A DNA stretch of 27,268 nucleotides from an uncultured Actinomycetes bacterium (GTDB lineage Bacteria > Actinomycetota > Actinomycetes > Mycobacteriales > Nakamurellaceae). The notes under the pieces are model-generated. The model saw nothing but the letters and a program-made list of their open reading frames with translations, was not told the DNA's origin and did no database searches. This document shows positions 1-6,577 of the stretch, one piece after another. Every line of letters starts with the position of its first letter. Within the stretch, counting starts at the first letter, position 1. The stretch spans positions 1-27,268 of the forward strand of contig CALANS010000012.1 in assembly GCA_937926105.1 (NCBI GenBank), in the 5' to 3' direction. The position numbers and the translations under genes were made by a program.

Positions 1-11
1 CAGCTCAGTAA

Positions 12-281
12 TCAAAGCCATCCGAGGTGTCTCAAGCAAGGTTGACAGAGAGGGTCGCGATCGGTCGGCCCGAGCGACGACATCAGATCGGCCGCATCCT
101 CTGGATGCTCGGACTCCCTCGCGATCCGGTACACGTAGTACGACCACATCTCCTCGGTGAATCTGTCGTCGTCTCCGTCGACGTCCTCGGTAGCGGGAAC
201 GGCCTCCCAGAGGTGATACAGGCTCAACGCAGAGCCCGGTCGATCATCGTGACAGCTGAGTCTCCGCTTCTTCCCGCTCAT
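12..281 (-). CDS. Small hypothetical protein (89 aa)
   Basis: I do not recognise this protein. It is acidic in the middle (a run of Asp/Glu around residues 33-44) and has a C-P-C-L-R segment near the C-terminus, but no signal peptide, membrane segment or named motif. Its ATG lies inside the stop of the upstream helix-turn-helix gene (TGA 278-280 against ATG 279-281 on the minus strand, an ATGA overlap). That overlap argues for translational coupling and is the main reason for calling the ORF real. Nothing in it suggests an enzyme. It could be a small partner of the DNA-binding protein before it or a leftover of a mobile region. Confidence 0.5.
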   Translation of the reverse strand: MSGKKRRLSCHDDRPGSALSLYHLWEAVPATEDVDGDDDRFTEEMWSYYVYRIARESEHPEDAADLMSSLGPTDRDPLCQPCLRHLGWL

Positions 282-829
282 CGGGCCGCTCCGGTGGTGG
301 AGCGCATAGTGACGCCTCGCTCGCGCAGCCGCCGATGCACCGTGGTGGCCGTAACGCCGAGGCGCTCACCGATCTGAGTGAGCGACCATCCATCCGCGTA
401 GAGCTGGGCAGCCTGGGCGATGTCGTCGGGGCTCAGGCCTGGGTGCTTGGTGGGCACACCGTTGCGGGTGAGAATCTTGCCGACGGTGCGCCGGTCGATG
501 CCGAACTGGTCGCCCAGCTGGTAGACCGTGCTCCTTGCCCGGTAGGCAGCGATGAGCTCCTGGGTCTGCGCGGCGTCGAGCTGACGGGCGGTGCCGGGTG
601 AGCGTCGCCTGGGCCGCGTGAGGCCAGGTGTTCCGGGCTTCGGGAGCTTCTTCAGCAGCGCCTCCAGGGCGCTGACCAGGGACTTCGTGTTGTAGTAAGT
701 TCCCCGCTTCTCCACTAGGAGCGAGAGAAGAGCGAGCTCGCTCGTTCTTCCGAGTGTCGCACATAGGGTGCAGCCATCGAGTCGGCCCCCGCTGCGGAGC
801 GCCAGCAGAGCAGTAGGGGATCCCGCCAC
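278..829 (-). CDS. Protein with two helix-turn-helix units, resolvase/Hin-like DNA-binding type
   Basis: Two consecutive helix-turn-helix units are visible, with cores YQLGDQFGIDRRTVGKILT and LTQIGERLGVTATTVHRRL. Each is preceded by a helix with the A-x-x-L-Y/A-x-A-x-G-W/S pattern of Hin-recombinase-like HTH domains. A basic Pro/Arg-rich stretch precedes the first unit. No catalytic serine-recombinase domain is present, so this is either a stand-alone DNA-binding protein or the C-terminal part of a broken recombinase. The ORF can start at GTG 829, but the first ~38 residues look unlike folded protein. GTG 715 (just before E-K-R-G-T-Y-Y-N) is an equally good start and gives 146 residues. The downstream small gene overlaps by ATGA. 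Members of this type occur as orphan ORFs near mobile DNA in actinobacteria (from memory). Confidence 0.72.
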   Translation of the reverse strand: MAGSPTALLALRSGGRLDGCTLCATLGRTSELALLSLLVEKRGTYYNTKSLVSALEALLKKLPKPGTPGLTRPRRRSPGTARQLDAAQTQELIAAYRARSTVYQLGDQFGIDRRTVGKILTRNGVPTKHPGLSPDDIAQAAQLYADGWSLTQIGERLGVTATTVHRRLRERGVTMRSTTGAAR

Positions 830-878
830 CTACCCCAGGTTGCGTCACGTCCCAGGTAGGCCGTCCCTGCGGGGTTTG

Positions 879-908
879 CTACTCAAATCTGCGGCCGGTT
901 CTACTCAA
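879..908. repeat. CTACTCAA direct repeat in the 830-1005 intergenic region
   Basis: The 176-bp stretch between the helix-turn-helix gene and the small exported-peptide gene has no convincing ORF. It contains CTACTCAA twice, at 879-886 and 901-908. The copies are 22 bp apart, about two helical turns, with GC-rich bases between them. A weak stem (CCTACC near 829-834 with GGTAGG near 855-860) lies to the left. The direct repeat could be a binding site for a dimeric regulator or an end of an old mobile insertion. No clear -10/-35 pair was found. Confidence 0.35.
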
Positions 909-1005
909 CTGAGCCGCGATCTCGCGTCGGAGCGCTCACGGGCCCCTAGCCTGCTCGAGGGGGTGCCCACAGAGCACCGATGAGCAGCGACACAGAGGAA
1001 TGGCC

Positions 1006-1155
1006 GTGAAGAAGATGCACCGGATCCCGCCGTTCATCTCGACCGTGGCAGTGCCGGCCCTGACCACCGGAGTGTCGGGTGCTGCGGCGGAGACCACGAA
1101 CCAGCCCGCCCCCCTCACCCTGCACCTCGCCGACACCGGAAACAACCGTGACTAG
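1006..1155 (+). CDS. Short exported peptide (49 aa) ending in LADTG-NNRD
   Basis: The ORF encodes a basic start (M-K-K-M-H-R), a hydrophobic stretch (residues 8-28) with a G-A-A-A end suitable for signal peptidase, and about 21 mature residues containing L-A-D-T-G at 41-45. GTG 1006 is preferred because AGAGGA (994-999) sits 6 nt upstream; ATG 1000 in the same frame would lie on top of that ribosome site. The stop TAG (1153-1155) falls inside the start region of the large surface protein (GTG 1148), an 8-base overlap that implies coupled translation. L-A-x-T-G is the class E sortase signal, and the same L-A-D-T-G ends the large protein, but here no membrane helix or basic tail follows. It may be a real small secreted peptide, a coupling leader, or the truncated start of an older surface gene. 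Confidence 0.5.
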   Translation: MKKMHRIPPFISTVAVPALTTGVSGAAAETTNQPAPLTLHLADTGNNRD

Positions 1156-4100
1156 GATCCGGGCGTCGGTCACGCGCATCGGCGGCGGTCTTCTTGCCGC
1201 CGGGCTCGCCGGGATGGCGCTGGTGGTCGTCGCGCCGGCGCCGCAGTCGGCGCGGGCCGAGGGCCCGCTGACCGATGACATCGAAGTGACGGCCGACTGC
1301 TCGCTGGCCGAGGCGATCACGATTGCCAACGCGGCCAGCCTCTGGAACCCCGGGGACGGCAGCCAGAACGGCGCGCCCACCGAGGACTGCAACGGGTTCA
1401 ATTACCCCACCCAGAGGATCCGGATCACGGCGAACTCCGGCACCGCCACGAACCCGGCCAGCCCGTCGGTCACCTCGCCGGGCGTCCAGCTCGACCCGAC
1501 CGTGCACGCCGGGGCCGACATCGCAGGCGGGGTGACGCTGCTGCCCACCGTCACCGGCAGCGACGTCGTCATCGAAGGCGACCCGGACCACCCGGCACCG
1601 AACGGGTACAGCATCTACGTCGCCGAGCCCGATCCATCGCTCGCCGGCCCGCTCCCGGCGGGACGCATCTTGGATGTCGCCCAGAACGCCAAGCTCACCC
1701 TGCGCAACCTGAATGTCGGCGGCGGCGAGGTGGCCCCCACGACGTTCGCCGGCTACGGTGCGGGCGCCGCGGTCTACGCGCGCGGGGCGCTCGTCGTGGA
1801 CCACGTCACGTTCCTGGACAACACCGTGAGCGGCGCGGGCACCGGCACCGGCACCGCCACGGGCGGCGCCATCTACGCCGAGTCCACCCTCACGGTCAGG
1901 AGTTCGGTCTTCGAGTCCAACTCCGTGGTCGGCGCAGACCACGGCGTCAGCACGCCTACCCCGAGGCGCCCCTGGATGCGGCCGCTCCCCGGCGCCGACG
2001 GCGGTGACGCCCTCGGTGGCGCCGTCGGTCTGGCGCCCGCTGCCACCGCTACCGTCAGCGATTCGGTCTTCCTGACCAACTCCGCGCGCGGCGGCACCGG
2101 CGGCCCGGGCAGCATGGGTGCCGGGGGCTCGGACGGTGCGGACGGCGCGAACGGGTCTTGCGACAGCACCGCTCAGTACAAGGCCACCGGGAGTGACGGC
2201 CAGTCCGGGGGCGATGGCGGTGACGGTGGCACCGGCGGCGATGGCGGCGACGCGGTCGGCGTGATCTACGGCGGGACGTCGTTGACGATCGACCACAGTG
2301 CCTTCCTGGACAGTGTCGCGGTGGCCGGGGCGGCCGGGATCGGCGGGATCGGCGGCCTCGGCGGGGACGCTGGGGACGGCGGCAAGGGCCAGCAGTGCAG
2401 TGCCAGTTCCACCCAGACGTTCGGCGGCGCCGGGTGGACCGGCGACGGCGGCAACGGCGGCGACGGCGGCGACAACGGCATCAGCGGCGTGCCGGGGGCG
2501 CAGGGCATCGCGGTGGCCACCGTCACCTCCGCCGCGGGGGCCAGGGGCAAGGACGGCCAGACCGATCCCGATCCCGGCGTCGACCTCACCCTGGTCGACG
2601 TCACGGTCAGCGGCGGGTCGGCAACCGTGCCGGCGGACAACTTCGGCACCATCGACCCGCAGGTCTGGCTGGACAAGCGCGCGATCATCCTCATCGCCCA
2701 CGGCGGCCAGGGTGGGGCGGGGGGTGCCACCGAGGACCCCAACCCCGACACCGGCGGCGCTCGCACCGGTCTCCCCGGCCAGGACGGCGACTCCGGGGAG
2801 GGGACCGGCCTGCTCAGCCGCGAGGCGGCAATCCGGTTGGGCGAGGCCGAGGTGATCGGCGCGACAGGTGTGCAGGGCAGCGGCGCGGTGTCTGACCTCG
2901 TGGACGCCCAGATCTCCTTTGCCACGTTCGCGGACGTCACCGTCTCCGCGCCGACGACGGCCATGATCTACCGCGGCGGCAGCCGAGCGTCGGCCGGCTT
3001 CACCTTCGCAGACACCACCGTGAAGGGCTCGGTCCTGTGGCATGCAGGCTCGATGGGCGACCCCAACATGTGCACGGGCGCCGGATCGGCCGGCACCGGC
3101 GGCACGTCGATCACGACGGGCGGCTACAACGTCTTCGACAAGAACGACTGCCTCGTCCCGGTGAACCATGACGTGGCCACATCCAGCCGGCCGATCACCG
3201 AGGGCGAGTCGTACCTCGGGGTGGTGATCCGCCCGGCGAACCGGCCCGGCGACGACTACCGGATGCCGGAGCTGACGCTGCAGAAGTCCAGCGCCGCAAG
3301 GGATCTCGCTCCAGCGCCGACCAGCACCAGCCCGGTCGCCCACCCGTGCGGCGTGATCGGCACGGTCGGCCAGAACCTCACCGATGACGCCCGGCGCGCC
3401 GCCCGGCCCTCGCCCGGCACCAATTGCGACGCCGGCGCGTACGAGGAACAGGCGGCCAACAGTCAGACCATCGTCACCATCGAGATCCCCGGACAGGGCG
3501 AGAACGCTCTGTACGCCGGCACGTCCGACACTCGGGACGTGGTGTTGCGGGTGCCGAACGACCCGGGCAACGGAACGACGCTGGTGGTCGACGTGACCGG
3601 CCTCGACGACGTCGACTTCCCGACACTGCCGCTGGCCGACGCCAACGGGGTGGCGACCGGCGCCCGGGTCAGCTTCACACCCACCGCCAACGACGCGCCG
3701 GGTCATCGTGAGGCGTCGATCGACCTCGACACCTACCAGCTGGCGTACCCGATCGGCGCAGCGTTCCAGGTCGCGGCCCCGGCGACCAGCCCCAACGGCA
3801 GTGTCACCTTCACCGCCACGATCCTCGGAGTGCCGCCCACCGACACCACCGACGCGCAGGCGTCGCTCAGCGTGGTCAACGACGGGCAGATTGGCGTCGG
3901 GCTGAGCGCACCGGACATCTGGAGCCCGTGCTCGGGGTACCTGCCGATCACCTACACGGCCAACTCCGTCGGCCACTCTCCCGCGCCGGCGACGACCGTC
4001 TGGCTCACCCCGGTGATCGTGCAGCCGAACTCCACCAACGGCCTTCCCGCCGTGCCCGCCGGCAGGACGACGGCGTCCGACCCGCCGCTGGTCTACCCGA

Positions 4101-6448
4101 GCGCCGGCACCGCGACCGTCGAGGGGGGCGGCCAGGTCAGGTGGCACACGCCGGCGATCCCGCTGGGCGGCGCGCCCCCGACGCTGACCCTGTACATCCC
4201 GATCGGCGTGTACCCGGGAACGAGCGTCACCTATGCCCCCGGCACCCCTTTGACGATCACCTCCCAGGTCCGGTACGACCAGGGCAGCACGGGCCTGCTG
4301 ATCGGGGCCCCGGCGGCTCAGAAGTCCGTCACTCTCACCAGCGACCTCGACCTGCTCGACGGCGTGCTGACGACGAGGAACGATGGTGCGGGTGGCAACG
4401 CCGTGATTGCCGGCCAGCCCAGCACGCTGTACGCCGAGATCAACGCCGCCGCCTGCGGCGCCCCGTCCGCGAAGCTATCCCGGTGGCCCGCGCTCAAATT
4501 GACGGTGCGCGACCCGGAGGCGGGCACCACGCTGATCGACGGCCTGAACACCAACAACCTGGCGGCCAACGGCGGGCAAACACGCTTCCGGCTGGACTTC
4601 ACCGCCCCGAAAACGGTTGGTACGCATTACCTAGACTTCAGCTTCGTCAGCCCGGACGGTGAGGCGGTCACCCGGCAGGTCTCCTACGTCGTGGAGCCGG
4701 TTAGGGTCTCGGTGTCCGACGCCGGAACGGTGGCCGAGGGCGGGAGCCGCTCGTTCCACATCAGCCTGGACCACCCCATCGACGTCCCCGTGACGGTCGG
4801 CTGGAAGGCGGTCTCCGGCACCGCCACGGAAGGCTCCGACTTCCCGGCGCAGTCCGGAACGGCCACCATTCCCGCGGGCGTCACCGGCACAGCGGTCTTG
4901 CTCCGCACCACCAACGACACCGAACCGGAATCCGACGAGACGTTCTACCTGGTTCTGAGCGAGAACACGGCCACACCGCTGCCGGACGGGGTGGCCATCG
5001 GCCAGGGCCTCGGCGTGGCCACCATCGTCAGCGACGACTTCGGCATCAGCGCCGCCGATGCCTTCGTCATGGAGGGTGATTCCGGGACCACCGATCTGGT
5101 GTTCACGCTGCACTCGGACCTGCCAGCCACCACGCCGTGCAACCTCCGCGTCACCACCGTCTTGGACGGCGGCGCATCAGACGGCGACCTCACTCCGCTC
5201 GATCAGGTGATCCCCATCGGGAACAGCGGCGGCGAACCGGTCACCATCCCGGTGACCGTCCCGATCACCGGCGACCGGATCGACGAGTCCGACGAGACGT
5301 TCACGCTGCGCCTGACCGGCGTGCTGCAAGACGGAGTCTCCGCCTGCGGGGTGGTCGATGCGGGCACCGACGGCAACCACGACGCGATCGGCACCATCCT
5401 GGATGACGACAAAGCCACGGTCTCGATCGAGGACACCGTCCAAGCGGAGAACGACAGCCCCGCCAGCTTCCCGATCACCGTCGACGCACCGGCCGAGCGG
5501 GACATCACCGTGCACGTCGCGACGGCTCCCGGCACCGCCGGCGCAGGGCGCTTCACCGCCACCAGCGGCGACGTCACGATCTACGCGGGACACACGTCCG
5601 CGGTCTTCTCCGTGCCGCTCATCGACGACCAGATCGACCAGCCTGACGACGAGACATTCACGGCGACGCTGACCCCCGGCGACGACGTGCTGATCGGCCG
5701 CAGCCTCGCCACCGCCACGATCGTCGACGACGACCTGCCGGCGTTGCTGCCGTCGCTGACCAGTTCGTCCACCGACCTCACGCCCGGCCAGGCGGTGACG
5801 CTGACCGCGTCCCACTACCAGCCCGGCGAGACCGTGGAGTTCGTCCTGCACTCCGACCCGGTCACTCTCGGCACTGCGATGACCGACGGCCATGGCACCG
5901 CCATCTGGACCGGGACAGTGCCGTACGACACTGCAGCCGGCATCCATCAGCTCAGCGTCACCGGCCGGACCTCAGGCTTCGTGGACACCCTCGACGTCAC
6001 CGTCACCGCCGGGACCACCGGTTCGACGGTGACGAGCACTTCGACGGGTACGGGGAGCACGACGGGTACGGGCACCTCGACTGCCACCGTCTCGACCAGT
6101 ACGGGCGGCACGACGGGTACGGGGAGCACAACCGGTACGGGCACGTCGACAGGTACGGGCAGATCGACGGTGACGGGCACTTCGAGGAGCACGGGCACCC
6201 CGACGAGGACGGCCACCGCCTCGACGGGTACGGACAGCACGACGGTGACGGCTACTTCGACTGCCACCATTTCGACGGTGACGGGCACCTCGACGGTGGC
6301 AGGCACCTCGACGGTCACGGGCTCGACCGGCAGCCTGGCCGACACCGGCCTGAGGCTCACCGGCTTCGCGCTGCTTGCCGGGCTGTTGCTCAGCACCGGC
6401 CTCGCCCTGGCCTACCGTGGCCGCCACCGCACCGGACGCAGAACCTGA
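1148..6448 (+). CDS. Giant cell-wall-anchored surface protein: beta-helix, Gly-rich, Calx-beta, LADTG anchor
   Basis: This is a 1766-residue exported protein. Residues 1-37 form a signal peptide ending A-R-A. The C-S-L-A-E-A-I motif at 51-57 and the repeated 'TVRSSVF/TIDHSAFLDS' strands are typical of right-handed beta-helix polymorphic surface proteins. Gly-rich runs (about 311-560) look like mycobacterial PGRS sequence. Three Calx-beta modules follow at about 1187-1296, 1298-1420 and 1423-1529, each ending in S/D-D-D and carrying D-E-T-F. Next are an Ig-like module (1531-1622) and a Thr/Ser/Gly stalk (1623-1728). The C-terminus has L-A-D-T-G (1730-1734), a hydrophobic helix and an Arg/His-rich tail, the class E sortase signal. 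GTG 1148 was chosen because it begins a proper signal peptide; the longer in-frame ATG 1079 would put about 23 Pro/Arg-rich residues before it and overlap the small peptide gene. A role in adhesion or surface structure is inferred. Confidence 0.88.
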   Translation: MTRIRASVTRIGGGLLAAGLAGMALVVVAPAPQSARAEGPLTDDIEVTADCSLAEAITIANAASLWNPGDGSQNGAPTEDCNGFNYPTQRIRITANSGTATNPASPSVTSPGVQLDPTVHAGADIAGGVTLLPTVTGSDVVIEGDPDHPAPNGYSIYVAEPDPSLAGPLPAGRILDVAQNAKLTLRNLNVGGGEVAPTTFAGYGAGAAVYARGALVVDHVTFLDNTVSGAGTGTGTATGGAIYAESTLTVRSSVFESNSVVGADHGVSTPTPRRPWMRPLPGADGGDALGGAVGLAPAATATVSDSVFLTNSARGGTGGPGSMGAGGSDGADGANGSCDSTAQYKATGSDGQSGGDGGDGGTGGDGGDAVGVIYGGTSLTIDHSAFLDSVAVAGAAGIGGIGGLGGDAGDGGKGQQCSASSTQTFGGAGWTGDGGNGGDGGDNGISGVPGAQGIAVATVTSAAGARGKDGQTDPDPGVDLTLVDVTVSGGSATVPADNFGTIDPQVWLDKRAIILIAHGGQGGAGGATEDPNPDTGGARTGLPGQDGDSGEGTGLLSREAAIRLGEAEVIGATGVQGSGAVSDLVDAQISFATFADVTVSAPTTAMIYRGGSRASAGFTFADTTVKGSVLWHAGSMGDPNMCTGAGSAGTGGTSITTGGYNVFDKNDCLVPVNHDVATSSRPITEGESYLGVVIRPANRPGDDYRMPELTLQKSSAARDLAPAPTSTSPVAHPCGVIGTVGQNLTDDARRAARPSPGTNCDAGAYEEQAANSQTIVTIEIPGQGENALYAGTSDTRDVVLRVPNDPGNGTTLVVDVTGLDDVDFPTLPLADANGVATGARVSFTPTANDAPGHREASIDLDTYQLAYPIGAAFQVAAPATSPNGSVTFTATILGVPPTDTTDAQASLSVVNDGQIGVGLSAPDIWSPCSGYLPITYTANSVGHSPAPATTVWLTPVIVQPNSTNGLPAVPAGRTTASDPPLVYPSAGTATVEGGGQVRWHTPAIPLGGAPPTLTLYIPIGVYPGTSVTYAPGTPLTITSQVRYDQGSTGLLIGAPAAQKSVTLTSDLDLLDGVLTTRNDGAGGNAVIAGQPSTLYAEINAAACGAPSAKLSRWPALKLTVRDPEAGTTLIDGLNTNNLAANGGQTRFRLDFTAPKTVGTHYLDFSFVSPDGEAVTRQVSYVVEPVRVSVSDAGTVAEGGSRSFHISLDHPIDVPVTVGWKAVSGTATEGSDFPAQSGTATIPAGVTGTAVLLRTTNDTEPESDETFYLVLSENTATPLPDGVAIGQGLGVATIVSDDFGISAADAFVMEGDSGTTDLVFTLHSDLPATTPCNLRVTTVLDGGASDGDLTPLDQVIPIGNSGGEPVTIPVTVPITGDRIDESDETFTLRLTGVLQDGVSACGVVDAGTDGNHDAIGTILDDDKATVSIEDTVQAENDSPASFPITVDAPAERDITVHVATAPGTAGAGRFTATSGDVTIYAGHTSAVFSVPLIDDQIDQPDDETFTATLTPGDDVLIGRSLATATIVDDDLPALLPSLTSSSTDLTPGQAVTLTASHYQPGETVEFVLHSDPVTLGTAMTDGHGTAIWTGTVPYDTAAGIHQLSVTGRTSGFVDTLDVTVTAGTTGSTVTSTSTGTGSTTGTGTSTATVSTSTGGTTGTGSTTGTGTSTGTGRSTVTGTSRSTGTPTRTATASTGTDSTTVTATSTATISTVTGTSTVAGTSTVTGSTGSLADTGLRLTGFALLAGLLLSTGLALAYRGRHRTGRRT
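2083..2520 (+). repeat. Gly/Asp-rich PGRS-like coding repeats
   Basis: Degenerate GGC-GGC-GAC-GGC type codon runs encode repeated G-G-D-G-G and G-x-G-G triplets inside the surface protein. The runs are interrupted by normal beta-helix strands such as S-L-T-I-D-H-S-A-F and by two segments with a single Cys each. They resemble PE_PGRS repeats in composition, but there is no PE domain at the N-terminus of the protein. Confidence 0.6.
6014..6330 (+). repeat. Imperfect tandem repeat encoding the Thr/Ser/Gly wall-spanning stalk
   Basis: Variants of ACGGGTACGGGGAGC and TCGACGGTGACGGGCACC recur in frame and encode S-T-G-T-G and S-T-V-T-G-T units directly before the LADTG anchor. This is the usual place for a flexible, possibly glycosylated stalk that crosses the cell wall. 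Because the repeats stay in frame, copy-number change would alter stalk length without breaking the protein. Confidence 0.65.
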
Positions 6449-6565
6449 CCAGCCCACTCGTCGGGCGCGTCAGTCACTGTGCGCCAACAGGATCGTGGCA
6501 CGGCGACGGGGATCTGCGGGACGTCAGTTTCACGTCGACCGTCGAGAGCCGGCCCGTTCTGCGGA

Positions 6566-6571
6566 TACATT
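6566..6571 (+). promoter_or_regulatory. -10 element (TACATT) for a leaderless transcript of the LuxR regulator
   Basis: TACATT fits TANNNT and is followed by exactly six bases and then GTG 6578, the spacing expected when transcription starts on the first base of the start codon. No ribosome site precedes GTG 6578. The rest of the 6449-6577 gap shows only a weak GGCGC/GCGCC stem near 6464-6484. Confidence 0.55.
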
Positions 6572-6577
6572 TGGCCG

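Noticed and set aside
1079..1147. ATG 1079 as the start of the large surface protein
   Set aside because: The added residues are Pro/Arg/Ser-rich and would precede the signal peptide; GTG 1148 gives a normal signal peptide and overlaps the small ORF in the usual coupled way.
2083..2520. A PE_PGRS protein of mycobacterial type
   Set aside because: There is no N-terminal PE domain; the Gly-rich runs are inside a beta-helix protein with a wall anchor.
1115..4147. A 1010-residue ORF on the minus strand opposite the surface protein
   Set aside because: It is an Arg/Gly/Val-rich shadow created by high GC at third positions; it has no motif and the plus-strand protein has clear domains.
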